This document shows, one piece after another, positions 1-9,039 of a stretch of 64,000 bases of DNA. Both the position numbers and the translations under genes were made by a program. The DNA is from Pseudonocardia humida (lineage in GTDB: Bacteria > Actinomycetota > Actinomycetes > Mycobacteriales > Pseudonocardiaceae), in NCBI RefSeq assembly GCF_023898865.1, contig NZ_JAGSOV010000041.1, positions 1 to 64,000 on the forward strand, read 5' to 3'. Below the pieces are notes generated by a model that ran no database searches, had not been told where the DNA came from, and saw nothing but the letters and a program-made list of their open reading frames with translations. How positions within the stretch are numbered: the stretch's first letter is position 1; every line of letters starts with the position of its first letter.

Positions 1-124
1 GGCCACCCGTTGCCCACCTCCTCGATCCCGGGTTGATGCGGGATCGAGGGTGGAGCAGCACCGGTTCAGTCCCGGGACATCGGTCGGCGTGTCGTGAACC
101 GGTGAACGTTCATGGCCACCGCAC
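1..124 (-). mobile_element. Left-edge fragment of an IS630-type element (5' end only)
   Basis: These bases are the reverse complement of the start of the complete element at 43091-44349, at roughly 94 percent identity by eye (about eight differences including one indel). The terminal inverted repeat begins at 124, next to a TA at 125-126, the expected IS630-family target. The first two transposase codons (GTG GCC, read leftward from base 6) are in the window; the rest of the gene lies outside. An 11-bp perfect stem (20-30 with 39-49) lies just upstream of that start, as in the other copy. Confidence 0.85.
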
Positions 125-148
125 TAGCCGTACCGCTGGTCGGGCGCC

Positions 149-571
149 TCAGTCGAACGGGTGCGGGTCGCGCCCGGCCAGCAGCAGGAACCGGTCGCGC
201 CAGGACACGTGCCCGGCGGGCAGCGGCAGCCGGTCGCGGAACACCCCGCACGCGCGCCACCGGCCGGCGTCCGGTTCCATGCGCGTGAACAGGGCCTCGG
301 CCAGGGCCTCCGGCAGCGGGCAGGCCCGCGATCCGAGGGCCATCGCCACGTCGTGGGCGAGGAAGCTCCGCAGGGCCGCGGCCTCGACGAGCTCGCCGTG
401 CGCCGGGGCGCCGGGGCCGCGCTCCGCCAACCGGGCCAGCGGCGCGACCCCGTCCCAGCCCGGGCGCTCGGCGACCGGCCCGACGCGGATCCCGCGGTGC
501 TGCGGTCCGACCCGGCCGAGGACCTCCGCCAGCGTCTCCTCGGCCATGCCGAACACCTCGACGTCGTCCAC
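149..571 (-). CDS. Hypothetical protein, 140 aa
   Basis: I do not recognise the family. The GTG start at 571 is chosen because an AGGAGG-like ribosome binding site lies about 7 bases upstream; an ATG at 547 is the alternative. The product is soluble, with no signal peptide or membrane segment. The C-terminal third is rich in Trp, Phe and Arg and looks like a folded domain. Much longer antisense frames over the same bases are composition artefacts. It lies 25 bp inside the IS end at 124, so it may be the last gene of a locus cut by that insertion. Confidence 0.5.
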   Translation of the reverse strand: MDDVEVFGMAEETLAEVLGRVGPQHRGIRVGPVAERPGWDGVAPLARLAERGPGAPAHGELVEAAALRSFLAHDVAMALGSRACPLPEALAEALFTRMEPDAGRWRACGVFRDRLPLPAGHVSWRDRFLLLAGRDPHPFD

Positions 572-751
572 CGCTGGCCCTCCTCGCCGGTCGTCCCCCG
601 ATGAGATCAGGTCGGCTGGTCCGCGGAGCGCGCAATCTGAGACGTGGTGCCGGTGGGAGCCGCGCGACGACCACGTGGCGCGGCTCCGGAACGCTCCCAC
701 TACCGTGTGTGCTGTCACCCGGGCGGGTGGCGATGATCCGGAGGTGGTGCC

Positions 752-2104
752 GTGCCCGGCCTGCGCCGCGCACGCGTCGCCGCTCTGGTCGCCGCCATCG
801 GCGCCCTGTTCGTCGCGGTGCTGGGGGTCTCGCTGGCCGCGGTGGGCGAGCGCCCGACGCCGACCGACCCGGTGCCGCCCGACGCCGCTGCACCGGCGGC
901 CACCGCGTCCGCGCCGCCCGCAGCACCCGCACCGCCCCCGACGACCTCGTCGCCGCCCGCGCCGCCGCGCACCGGCACCGCCCAGTCGCTCTGGCTGCAC
1001 CTGAACTCCACCGCCACCACTGACGACCTGCTCGCCACCGAGGCCCGGCGGCGATCGTTCGTCGTGCTGAACCAGTGGGAGAGCGGGCTGATCCCGCGGT
1101 TGAAGGCGGCCAACCCGGCGATCCGGGTCTACGTCTACAAGGACCTGTCCTCCACGCGCAGCTACGCCTGCCGCAACGGCGTCGACGACCGTGACCTCCC
1201 GACCGGGGTCGGCTACTGCGACGCCGACGCCAACCACCCCGACTGGTTCCTCACCTCGCCGCGCGGGGGGCGCTACGAGTACAGCGGCTACCCGGGGCAC
1301 TGGCAGATGGACGTGGGCAACCCCGACTACCAGAACGCCTGGGCGGCGAACGTGATCGCCGCCGCGACGGCGGCCGGGTTCGACGGCGTCGAGATGGACA
1401 ACGCCCTGTTCGACTGCGACACCTACCACCGCGGCTCGTGCCCGCCGAAGTACCCGGACGACCGGGCCATGCAGGCCGCCTACACCTCGATGCTGCAGAA
1501 CGTGCGCGACGACTTCCGCGCGGCGGGGCTGGAGACGGTGGCCAACCTGGCCAACGCACGCCTGCACCCCGGCGTGTGGGACGCCTACACCGAGCACCTC
1601 GACGGCGGCTTCGACGAGTGGTGGCTGGTCTTCTCCGACACCAACATGCTGGCCGAGTACGGCGAGGGCTGGAGCCGGGTGGTCGGCCAGATCGAGTCGA
1701 ACGAGGTCCGCGGCAAGATCACCTGGGTGCAGCCGCACTTCTCCCCGGGGGCGGTGCGCCCGTTCCGCTACGCCTTCGCCAGCTACCTGATGGCCGCCGG
1801 CCCGCGCAGCGCGTTCGTCGAGATCGCCCGCACCGACGCCTACGGCGACCCGACCCCGTGGCGCCCGGAGTACGAGTGGGACCTCGGCGACCCGGCCGGG
1901 CCGCGGACGCCGGTCGGGCCGAACCTGTGGCGGCGCGACTTCGCCTGCGGCGTCGCGGTGGTGAACGCGGGCGCGAGCCGGTCAGGGGCCCGCACGGTCG
2001 AGCTGGGCGGGCCCTTCGTCGACCAGGACGGCGCCACGGTGACCTCGGTGTCGCTGGCCGGGACGTCCGGGGCGGTGCTGCGCCGCCCCGGCTGCGCCCC
2101 GTAG
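752..2104 (+). CDS. Exported glycoside-hydrolase-like protein (GHL15 type)
   Basis: GTG start; 450 aa. Residues 8-32 form one hydrophobic N-terminal segment (signal peptide or anchor), followed by a Pro/Ala/Thr linker to about residue 73, then a globular domain that begins SLWLHLN. The body has features of putative TIM-barrel glycoside hydrolases (GHL15-like family): YVYKDLSS, HWQMDVGNPDY and an acidic GVEMDNALFDC stretch that may hold the catalytic carboxylates. It probably acts outside the membrane on an unknown carbohydrate. The family call rests on overall pattern; substrate cannot be inferred. It stands alone, with a convergent neighbour downstream. Confidence 0.6.
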   Translation: MPGLRRARVAALVAAIGALFVAVLGVSLAAVGERPTPTDPVPPDAAAPAATASAPPAAPAPPPTTSSPPAPPRTGTAQSLWLHLNSTATTDDLLATEARRRSFVVLNQWESGLIPRLKAANPAIRVYVYKDLSSTRSYACRNGVDDRDLPTGVGYCDADANHPDWFLTSPRGGRYEYSGYPGHWQMDVGNPDYQNAWAANVIAAATAAGFDGVEMDNALFDCDTYHRGSCPPKYPDDRAMQAAYTSMLQNVRDDFRAAGLETVANLANARLHPGVWDAYTEHLDGGFDEWWLVFSDTNMLAEYGEGWSRVVGQIESNEVRGKITWVQPHFSPGAVRPFRYAFASYLMAAGPRSAFVEIARTDAYGDPTPWRPEYEWDLGDPAGPRTPVGPNLWRRDFACGVAVVNAGASRSGARTVELGGPFVDQDGATVTSVSLAGTSGAVLRRPGCAP

Positions 2105-2169
2105 GTCGGCCGGCGGCGGTCGCGGTGCACGTGAGCACGAACGAGGCTGCTGGGGGTGCGCGGCGGTGG

Positions 2170-3318
2170 TCACCGGAACGCCGGTGACGTCGGCGCCATC
2201 CCCATCAGCACGGCCCCGGCGCTGTCGTAGATGGTCGGGGACAGGAACGCGTGCTGCTGGGGGACCTGGGCGTCGGCCAGCAGGGCCTGCAGGGGGTGGT
2301 CGGAGTAGATCGCCGCGGTGCCCGAGATCGACACGATCGCGCTCACCACCGCCGCGGAGGTCCGGGCCAGGTGCGCGGCCGAGAGGCGCAGGTGGGCGTT
2401 CTTCCCGTCGTCGAGCTCGCCGTGCAGGACGCTCTGCCAGGCCTCCTCGGCGGCCTCGTAGAAGTAGGCGCGCGCCGAGCGCAGCGTGGCCTCGGCCTCG
2501 GCCACCTGGGCCCGGTAGTAGGGCCGGTCGGCCAGCTTGGGCGCGCCGGTGACGCTGGCCCGTCCGCCGCCCGTGCCCGTCGCGAAGTCGAGCGCCGCGC
2601 GGGCCACCCCGGCCGAGACGACCGACAGCGCCTGGGCGGCGTAGGTGATGGTCGGGTAGCGGTAGATCGGCTCGTCGATGCTGGGCTCGCCGCCGCGGAT
2701 GAAGGTCCAGTCGCGGTCGACGTCGACCTCGTGCACGGCCAGGTCGAACGAGCCGGTCGCCCGCATCCCGACGACGTCCCAGTCCTGGATGATCTCGACG
2801 TCGCGGGGGCGCAGCACCGCGCCCCGCGGCTTGCCCGCGGTGCTGTCGTCGCCGGGGATGCCGACGCACAGCACGTCGGCGGCCATGCACCCGCTGGCGA
2901 ACTTCCAGCGCCCGTTCACCCGGAAACCGCGCTCCGTGGGCGGCGCGGGCTGGACGGGGAACAGGGCGCCGGCGAAGACGACGTCGGGCCCGTCGGCGTA
3001 GATCTCGGCGAGCGTGTCCACCGGCAGCGGGCCGAGGTAGGACACCTGGGCGCCGAAGCTGGCGACCCAGCCGGTCGAGCCGTCGACCGCCGAGATGCGC
3101 TCGACCAGGCGCAGGAAGTCCGCGGGCGGCATCGGTTCGCCGCCGAAGCGCTGCGGGGCCGAGGCCCGGTAGAGGCCCAGCCGCACGAGCCGGTCGACGA
3201 AGTCGCGCGGGACGTAGCGCAACCGCTGGAACTCCTCGCGGCGCTCGGCCAGTTCGTCGAGCACCGCGTCGAGCGTCGCGGCTGGTTCGGCGGCTGGGGC
3301 CTGCGTCGTCTGGGTCAT
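2170..3318 (-). CDS. Acyl-CoA dehydrogenase-fold flavin monooxygenase (HsaA-like)
   Basis: 382 aa from the ATG at 3318, preceded by GAGGAGCAGGG. It has acyl-CoA dehydrogenase architecture: helical N-terminus, a middle beta domain with GFRVNGRWKFASG, and a C-terminal four-helix domain. This is the form seen in group D two-component flavin hydroxylases such as HsaA rather than in true dehydrogenases, where a catalytic Glu would be expected. Such enzymes hydroxylate phenols using reduced flavin from a partner reductase, making catechols for extradiol cleavage. It is transcribed divergently from the Rieske oxygenase and shares its palindrome-rich promoter region, so it probably belongs to the same pathway. 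No flavin reductase gene is adjacent. Confidence 0.7.
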   Translation of the reverse strand: MTQTTQAPAAEPAATLDAVLDELAERREEFQRLRYVPRDFVDRLVRLGLYRASAPQRFGGEPMPPADFLRLVERISAVDGSTGWVASFGAQVSYLGPLPVDTLAEIYADGPDVVFAGALFPVQPAPPTERGFRVNGRWKFASGCMAADVLCVGIPGDDSTAGKPRGAVLRPRDVEIIQDWDVVGMRATGSFDLAVHEVDVDRDWTFIRGGEPSIDEPIYRYPTITYAAQALSVVSAGVARAALDFATGTGGGRASVTGAPKLADRPYYRAQVAEAEATLRSARAYFYEAAEEAWQSVLHGELDDGKNAHLRLSAAHLARTSAAVVSAIVSISGTAAIYSDHPLQALLADAQVPQQHAFLSPTIYDSAGAVLMGMAPTSPAFR

Positions 3319-3391
3319 CCCTGCTCCTCGGCCTCGGCGGCGGGTGCCGGTGGTCGAGAGTTTCGCCACGGCGCCGGCTTGTCAAAGACCC

Positions 3392-3410
3392 CGGTCCGCA
3401 CACCGGACCG
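3392..3410. promoter_or_regulatory. Inverted repeat near the start of the flavin monooxygenase gene
   Basis: CGGTCCG and CGGACCG arms separated by five bases, about 75 bp upstream of the minus-strand gene that starts at 3318. With the palindrome at 3482-3500 it marks this divergent promoter region as a likely regulator binding region. Confidence 0.4.
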
Positions 3411-3481
3411 GGCCCGGCGCCGGTTCACCGGCACGAACGCGGACCGCTGGGCGAACCGCGCCCGGATTCCGGACGCGGTCC

Positions 3482-3500
3482 GGTCAGCGGACCGCTGACC
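3482..3500. promoter_or_regulatory. 19-bp palindrome, candidate IclR operator
   Basis: GGTCAGCGGACCGCTGACC is a perfect palindrome around its central base, 80 bp before the Rieske oxygenase start. Its right half (GGACCGCTGACC) matches GGTCCGCTGACC at 9066-9077, just before the IclR gene, in all but one base. A GCGGACCGCTG core also occurs at 3439-3449. This suggests one regulator controls both promoters. Confidence 0.5.
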
Positions 3501-3579
3501 TTGGAGCCCGCCCGGCGCGGTGCTGGACTCGCCGTGTCGCGTCGGCGCGCTGCCGCCGCGGGGTTCGGGGAGGGTCGGC

Positions 3580-4815
3580 ATGAGTGTGCAGAACCGGGCG
3601 GCGGGCGCGACCGCCCCGGTCCCGCGCAGGCGTCCGCGCCGGGCGGGCCGGCTGCCCGGCCGCCAGGACTGGTCGACCTGGCCGCACTACCGCGGCGCGG
3701 CCGCCGGGTTCCGCGGCTACTGGTACCCGGTGTGCTACTCCTCCCAGCTCACCGGCAGGCCCAAGCAGGTCACGCTGCTCGGCGAGAAGATCGCGCTGAT
3801 CCGCGACGCCGGCACCGCCTACGCCATCGAGGACCGCTGTCCGCACCGCGGGGTCCCGCTCAGCCAGGGCGACCAGCAGTTCCCGGGCACGATCTCCTGC
3901 CCGTACCACGGGTGGACGTTCGACCTGGAGACCGGCGACCTGCTGGCCGCCATCACCGACGGCCCGCAGTCGCCGATCCGCGGCAAGGTCACCCAGCCGA
4001 CCTACGAGGTCGCCGAGCGCCTGGGCATGGTGTGGGTGTTCGTCGGCGACGGCGAGGACGCCCCGCCGATCGACGAGCAGCTGCCCGAGGAACTGGTCGA
4101 CAACCCGGCGGTGATCGGCTCGCGGATGCAGCCCCGGGTCGGCGACTGGCGCTTCGCCTGCGAGAACGGCTACGACGAGGGCCACGCCAAGTACCTGCAC
4201 CGCACGGCGCTGTGGCGGCTGTTCAAGGCCATGCCGGTGTGGAACGAGACGCGGATCGTGCAGCGCGGGCGCTGGATCTTCCGCGTGCAGGACGCCCAGC
4301 ACTGGACCGCGGACTTCCCCGGCCTCGGGCGCTGGGACAACCAGGCCTGGTTCAAGCTCAAGCCGCCGCGGCGCACCGCCAACATCGGCAACACCGGCGG
4401 GCACCGCGAGGTGCACCCGGTGATCGCCGCGCAGGAGTTCCCCGGTTTCGTGTCGGTGTCGATGCCCGGCGTGCTGCGGGTGGTCTACCCGACCTTCATC
4501 CACTACGAGTTCTACGTGCCGGTCGACGCCGGCAACCACCTCTACGTCGGCGTCATGGCCGAGTTCCACGAGGGCGCGCGGGCGCTGCCGTTCTACGCGA
4601 AGTACCTCGGGTTCGTCCGCTGGCTGTTCCACGGCCAGTTCTCCGCCCAGGACAAGTGGATGGTCGAGCTCACCGACGCCCCGCCGGAGCGGCTCTACCG
4701 GCCCGACGAGTCGCTGCTGCGCTGGCGCAGGCTCGCCGAGGACGTCACCGAGGAGCGCGTCGCGCGGTTGCGCGCCGACGGGCTGGAGCCCGCCGCGCCG
4801 ACCGACGGCGGCTGA
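3580..4815 (+). CDS. Rieske non-haem iron oxygenase, alpha subunit
   Basis: 411 aa from the ATG at 3580, with a GGGGAGGG ribosome binding site. The N-terminal Rieske domain has both cluster motifs, CPHRG and CPYHGW. The C-terminal catalytic domain contains NGYDEGHAKYLHR, which fits the Asp plus two-His facial triad of ring-hydroxylating oxygenases. These enzymes hydroxylate or demethylate aromatic rings with electrons from a ferredoxin and reductase. No reductase is adjacent; the only Rieske ferredoxin in the window is at 35731. It leads a co-directional run with the extradiol dioxygenase (18-bp gap), M20 hydrolase and C-C hydrolases. Substrate is unknown. Confidence 0.88.
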   Translation: MSVQNRAAGATAPVPRRRPRRAGRLPGRQDWSTWPHYRGAAAGFRGYWYPVCYSSQLTGRPKQVTLLGEKIALIRDAGTAYAIEDRCPHRGVPLSQGDQQFPGTISCPYHGWTFDLETGDLLAAITDGPQSPIRGKVTQPTYEVAERLGMVWVFVGDGEDAPPIDEQLPEELVDNPAVIGSRMQPRVGDWRFACENGYDEGHAKYLHRTALWRLFKAMPVWNETRIVQRGRWIFRVQDAQHWTADFPGLGRWDNQAWFKLKPPRRTANIGNTGGHREVHPVIAAQEFPGFVSVSMPGVLRVVYPTFIHYEFYVPVDAGNHLYVGVMAEFHEGARALPFYAKYLGFVRWLFHGQFSAQDKWMVELTDAPPERLYRPDESLLRWRRLAEDVTEERVARLRADGLEPAAPTDGG

Positions 4816-4833
4816 GGGCGGGAGGACGCGGCG

Positions 4834-5781
4834 ATGGCGCGGATCGTGCTCGGGGTGGGGGCCTCCCACTCCACGCTGATGAACACGCACTGGGACCGGG
4901 TGGTGCACACCGAGGACGCCGAGCGGTTCCGCGACGCACTCGGCGAGGCGCGCGACGCGATCGCCGCGGCGCGCCCGGACGTGGCCGTGGTGGTCGGCTC
5001 CAACCACTTCCGGGGCTTCTGGCTGGACCTGATCCCGGCCTTCACCCTCGGGGTCGGGGAGGTCGTCGGCGCCGGTGAGGCCGGGACGCCCAAGGGGCCT
5101 CAGCGCACCCACCCCGCCGTCGCCCGCGCACTGGCCGAGGCGCTCATCGAGCGGGGCACCGAGGTCGCGCTCTCGGCGCGCCTGCAGATCGACCACGGGC
5201 AGACCCACGCCATCCAGTACCTGCTGCGCGACCTCGACGTCCCGGTGGTGCCGCTGGTGGTGAACGTCTTCGCCGTGCCCTTGCCGCGGCCGGACCGCTG
5301 CGTGGCACTGGGCCACAACCTCGCCGAAGCGGTGCGGGCGCTGCCCGGCGACCTGCGGGTCGTCGTCATCGCCTCCGGCGGGCTGTCGCACCAGCTGCCG
5401 TGGCCGGCGGACTGGCGCGACCCACAGAACGCCGACGAGGAGTTCCTGGTCGAGGCCTGGCTCAACGGCCGCGGCGAGTGGGAGCGCTACGACGAGCGCC
5501 GCCGCGCGATCATCACCGCGGCCCGGCCGGTGATCTTCAGCGGGTTCGACGAGCGGTTCCTGGCCGACCTGGAGTCCGGCGACCTGCGCCGCTACGCCTC
5601 CTGGACCAGCGCCGACATCGAGCGCGCCGCAGGCAACGGGGGCCAGGAGCTGCGCACGTGGCTGACCATGGCCGCGGCGCTCGGGTTCGCCCCCGGCAGG
5701 AGGCTGGCCTACGCGGCGATGCCCGAGTGGCTCACCGGCATGGGCGTCGCCATGGTCGAACCGGCCGGGACCGCCCCGTGA
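4834..5781 (+). CDS. Class III extradiol ring-cleavage dioxygenase (LigB-like)
   Basis: 315 aa. The family's metal and catalytic positions are visible: GASHS near the N-terminus, VVGSNHF, DHGQTHAIQYL and SGGLSHQL. This pattern fits the catalytic beta-type subunit of protocatechuate 4,5-dioxygenase and 2,3-dihydroxyphenylpropionate 1,2-dioxygenase relatives, which open catechol rings next to the hydroxyls using Fe(II). No separate LigA-like small subunit is present. Its stop overlaps the next start by four bases (GTGA), indicating translational coupling. Position between the Rieske oxygenase and C-C hydrolases supports meta-cleavage of an aromatic. Confidence 0.88.
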   Translation: MARIVLGVGASHSTLMNTHWDRVVHTEDAERFRDALGEARDAIAAARPDVAVVVGSNHFRGFWLDLIPAFTLGVGEVVGAGEAGTPKGPQRTHPAVARALAEALIERGTEVALSARLQIDHGQTHAIQYLLRDLDVPVVPLVVNVFAVPLPRPDRCVALGHNLAEAVRALPGDLRVVVIASGGLSHQLPWPADWRDPQNADEEFLVEAWLNGRGEWERYDERRRAIITAARPVIFSGFDERFLADLESGDLRRYASWTSADIERAAGNGGQELRTWLTMAAALGFAPGRRLAYAAMPEWLTGMGVAMVEPAGTAP

Positions 5782-7106
5782 GCGCGCCGCCGGAGGCCGG
5801 GGCGCAGGCGGAGGCGCTGGTCGCGGACGTCCTGGCGCGGATCACCGAGGACCGGCTGCGGGCCGCGGCCCGCGCGGTGACCGCGATCCCCAGCCCCACC
5901 GGCCGCGAGGCGCCGCTGGCCCACTTCCTCGCCGACCGGCTCTCCGCGGCCGGGTTCGCCGCGACGGCCCAGCACCTCGACGCCACCCAGGCCAACGCCG
6001 TCGGGCGGCTGCGCGGGCGGGGCGGCGGCGAGGACCTGATGCTCTACGCCCCCATCGACACCCTCACCACCGGCGAGGAGGCGCTCGACGTCCCGTGGGT
6101 CGGGCCGCGGCTGCGCCCGGACATGCTGCCGGTCGCCCGGGACGAGGGGCCGTTCGTGTCCGGACTGGGCGCGAGCAATCCCAAGGGGCACACCGCGTGC
6201 CTGCTGGTGCTGGCCGAGGCGCTCGCCGAGGCCGGCCCGCGGCCGGCAGGCGACGTCGTGGTCGCGTTCGGTGCGGGCGGGATGCCCACCAACGCCGTCG
6301 AGGCGCCGGGCTACCCGCAGCGCGCCGGCACCGGCCACGGCGCGGGCTGCTCGTTCCTGCTCGAACGCGGCTGGTACACCGACCACGCGGTGATCGCCAA
6401 GCCGGGCGACTTCGTCGCGCACGAGGAGGTCGGCCTGTCCTGGTTCGAGATCACCGTCCCCGGCGTGCACACCTACGTCGGCAGCCGGCACCGCATGCCC
6501 TACCGCAACCCCATCGTCACCGCAGCCGAGGTCGTCACCCGGCTGGAGGGCTGGCTCGCCGAGCACCCGCGCCGCCACCGCACGCCCACCGCGGCGCCGC
6601 AGGGCGTGATCGGGGCGATCGCCGGGGGCTGGGAGCGGATGCTCGCGGTGACCCCCGCCCTGTGCCGGATCCGACTCGACCTGCGGATGGCGCCGGGCGC
6701 GACGCCCATGGCGACCAAGCGCGACCTCGCCCGCTTCGTCGAGGCGGTCGGCCGCGAGCTCGGGGTGGACCTCGGCGTGGAGATGGTGCTGGCCGTGCCG
6801 GCGTCGCACACCCCGCCGGACGCGCCGGTCGTGCGGCGCGCCGTCGCGGCCTGGGAACGGGTCGCCGGCCGCGCCCACGAGCCGGTGCCCGACAACAGCG
6901 GCGCCACCGACGCGAACATCCTGCGGGCGCGCGGCATCCCCACCGCGCGCGTCGGGATGCCCAAGGCGTCCTCCGACGTGCTGGACGTCGACCCGGCGCT
7001 GGACTTCTCGCGCGGGATGAACACCGTCGACGTCCGGGCCATGCGGCGCCTGTGCGCCGTGCTCGCCCGGACCACCGCCGCGCTGACCGGCACCACGACC
7101 GCTTGA
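5778..7106 (+). CDS. M20-family metallohydrolase
   Basis: 442 aa from a GTG overlapping the previous stop. It matches M20 peptidase/deacylase architecture: AIPSPTGREAPLA near the N-terminus, a lid-type dimerisation region in the middle, and C-terminal DNSGATDANILRARGIP, where the family keeps a metal ligand. Usual M20 metal motifs are partly degenerate: I see APIDT where HxD is expected and AHEEVGLSW for the EE pair, so activity may differ from canonical members. In this operon it may hydrolyse an amide or ester intermediate of the aromatic pathway; that is inference from position only. Confidence 0.7.
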   Translation: MSAPPEAGAQAEALVADVLARITEDRLRAAARAVTAIPSPTGREAPLAHFLADRLSAAGFAATAQHLDATQANAVGRLRGRGGGEDLMLYAPIDTLTTGEEALDVPWVGPRLRPDMLPVARDEGPFVSGLGASNPKGHTACLLVLAEALAEAGPRPAGDVVVAFGAGGMPTNAVEAPGYPQRAGTGHGAGCSFLLERGWYTDHAVIAKPGDFVAHEEVGLSWFEITVPGVHTYVGSRHRMPYRNPIVTAAEVVTRLEGWLAEHPRRHRTPTAAPQGVIGAIAGGWERMLAVTPALCRIRLDLRMAPGATPMATKRDLARFVEAVGRELGVDLGVEMVLAVPASHTPPDAPVVRRAVAAWERVAGRAHEPVPDNSGATDANILRARGIPTARVGMPKASSDVLDVDPALDFSRGMNTVDVRAMRRLCAVLARTTAALTGTTTA

Positions 7107-7119
7107 GGAGCACCGACCG

Positions 7120-8013
7120 ATGGCCCCTGCCCCACCCAGCCACTACGCCGACGGCGGTGGCGTCCGCTACCACTACCACGACCTGGGCAGCGGTCCGGAC
7201 ACGATCTTCCTGCACGGCGGCGGACCCGGCTGCACCGCGTGGAGCGACTTCGGGCCGGTGGCCCCGCTGTTCGCCGCCGACCGGCGCTGCCTGCTGGTCG
7301 ACATCCACCAGTACGGCCGGTCCGAGAAGTCCCGGATCGAGGGGCCGATGTGGGACCACCACGCGGTCAAGACCGTCGCGCTGATGGACGCCCTCGACGC
7401 CGAGCGGGCCGACTTCGTCTGCAACTCCTGGGGCGGCACCATCGCGCTGAACCTGGCCGCGAACTACCCGGAGCGGGTGCGCTCGCTGGTGGTCACCGGC
7501 AGCATGCCGGTCTTCTACGGCCCGCTGGCCCCGCTGCCCGAGGGCGGGCGCCGCGGCCGCAACGCCCGCGACGTCTACTACGGCGGCGAGGGCCCGACCC
7601 GGGAGAAGATGCGCGCCCTGATCACCCGGCTGGAGTGGTACGACCCCGACGCGCTGCCCGAGGAGACCCTCGACCTGCGCTACGAGCAGAGCCTCGACCC
7701 GGGGGAGCGGGCGCTGGCCGCGATGTCGGACTCGCCGCGGGGGCAGTGGCAGGACCTGACCGCCGAGCTGGGCCGCATCCGGGCCCCGGTGCTGTTCCTC
7801 TGGGGCATGCAGGACGCGTTCCTCACCCCGGACTACCCGCTGATGCTGGCCCGGATGGTGCCCAGCGGGAACCTGCACGTGATGGGCCGCGCCTCGCACC
7901 ACCCGCAGGAGGAGCGGCCGCAGGCCTACCACTCGGTGGTCTCCGGGTTCCTGGACGTGCAGCCCGCGGCCGTGGCGCAGGCGGGCTCGCCGGCCGCGGC
8001 GGGGTCGCGGTGA
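7120..8013 (+). CDS. Alpha/beta hydrolase, meta-cleavage C-C hydrolase type
   Basis: 297 aa; GAGGAG ribosome binding site before the ATG. It has the HGGGPG oxyanion motif and nucleophile elbow NSWGG; the acid is probably in GMQDAFLTPD and the histidine in RASHHPQEE. This is the organisation of BphD/HsaD-type hydrolases, which split the vinylogous diketone made by extradiol dioxygenases. Location three genes after the ring-cleavage enzyme supports that role. Its last codons overlap a small membrane ORF. Confidence 0.8.
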   Translation: MAPAPPSHYADGGGVRYHYHDLGSGPDTIFLHGGGPGCTAWSDFGPVAPLFAADRRCLLVDIHQYGRSEKSRIEGPMWDHHAVKTVALMDALDAERADFVCNSWGGTIALNLAANYPERVRSLVVTGSMPVFYGPLAPLPEGGRRGRNARDVYYGGEGPTREKMRALITRLEWYDPDALPEETLDLRYEQSLDPGERALAAMSDSPRGQWQDLTAELGRIRAPVLFLWGMQDAFLTPDYPLMLARMVPSGNLHVMGRASHHPQEERPQAYHSVVSGFLDVQPAAVAQAGSPAAAGSR

Positions 8014-8123
8014 AGGGCGGGAGGGCGGCCCGGGTCGCGCTCGTACCGGCACTGGCCGCTGTCGTCGTCCTGGTGCGCAGGCTCGCCGCGCGCAGCAGCA
8101 CCCAGGTCCACCGGATCAACTAG
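8010..8123 (+). CDS. Possible 37-aa single-span membrane peptide
   Basis: A GTG overlaps the TGA of the previous gene in a GTGA arrangement. The frame encodes a basic N-terminus (KGGRAAR), a hydrophobic stretch of about 13 residues (LVPALAAVVVLV) and a basic tail ending QVHRIN. It fills the gap between two co-transcribed hydrolase genes. The four-base overlap resembles true coupling elsewhere in this cluster, but it could be chance in GC-rich DNA. Confidence 0.3.
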   Translation: MKGGRAARVALVPALAAVVVLVRRLAARSSTQVHRIN

Positions 8124-8148
8124 AAGTGACCGAGTCCCGGGAGCAGCC

Positions 8149-9039
8149 GTGAGCATCTGGACCGACCTGAGCCCGATCGCCTTCCGCGTCGAGTTCGTCG
8201 ACGCCGGCGGCGTCCGCACCCGTGCGCTGCGCGCTGGCGACCCGGGCGCCGAGCCCGTGGTGTTCCTGCACGGCACGAGCGGGCACCTGGAGGCCTTCTC
8301 CCGCAACGTCGTCGCGCACGCCGGCTACGACGTGCACGCGATCGACATGCTCGGGCACGGCCGCACCGGCAAGCCCGACCGGCCCTACGAGATCGCCGAC
8401 TACGTCGAGCACCTCCTCGACTACTTCGACGCGGTCGGCATCGACCGCGCGCACGTCGTCGGGGAGTCGCTGGGCGGCTGGGTCGGCGCCCGCACGGCCA
8501 CGACGCACCCGGAGCGCGTGCGGAGCCTGCAACTGCTCTGCGCGGGCGGCACCGTGGCGAACCCGGCCGTGATGGAACGGATCAGGACCAGCACCCGGCA
8601 GGCGGTGACGAACGACGACGTCGAGCTGACCCGCGAGCGGCTGCGGCTGCTCATGGCCGACCCCGCCGACGCCACCGAGGAGCTGGTCGAGGTCCGGCAC
8701 GCGATCTACCACGCCCCCGACTTCGTGGCCAACGTCGACAACCTGCTGTCGCTGCAGGACATGGCGCGCCGGCGGCGCAACCTGCTGACCCCCGAGGAAC
8801 TGGGGCGCATCCCCCACCCCACGCTGATCGTCTGGGGCAGGCAGAACCCGTTCGGGGAGGTGCCCGAGGCCGCGGCGATGCACGAGCGCATCCCGGGCTC
8901 GCGCCTGGAGCTGTTCGACGAGTGCGGCCACTGGCCCCAGCACGAGCAGGCCGCCCGCTACAACGCGCTCAGCCTGGAGTTCCTGGGCGAGGCGGCGCGG
9001 CGCCCGCTGCCGGTCGCGGACGGGTCCGGGGTCCGCTGA
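8149..9039 (+). CDS. Alpha/beta hydrolase, MhpC-like
   Basis: 296 aa. HGTSGH is the oxyanion region, GESLGG the nucleophile elbow and CGHWPQHE the catalytic histidine, typical of meta-cleavage product hydrolases. The usual acid position carries Asn (GRQNPF) rather than the expected Asp, so the acid may be supplied elsewhere or the activity altered. It is the second such hydrolase in the cluster, suggesting either two ring-cleavage products or an ester-hydrolase role. Its 3' end overlaps the palindromic sequence before the IclR gene. Confidence 0.75.
   Translation: MSIWTDLSPIAFRVEFVDAGGVRTRALRAGDPGAEPVVFLHGTSGHLEAFSRNVVAHAGYDVHAIDMLGHGRTGKPDRPYEIADYVEHLLDYFDAVGIDRAHVVGESLGGWVGARTATTHPERVRSLQLLCAGGTVANPAVMERIRTSTRQAVTNDDVELTRERLRLLMADPADATEELVEVRHAIYHAPDFVANVDNLLSLQDMARRRRNLLTPEELGRIPHPTLIVWGRQNPFGEVPEAAAMHERIPGSRLELFDECGHWPQHEQAARYNALSLEFLGEAARRPLPVADGSGVR

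Noticed and set aside
149..1738. A 529-aa minus-strand frame covering the hypothetical gene and the whole glycoside-hydrolase-like gene
   Set aside because: Most of it is antisense to a well-supported plus-strand gene and is Val/Arg/Gly-rich filler; only the last 140 codons with a ribosome binding site were kept.
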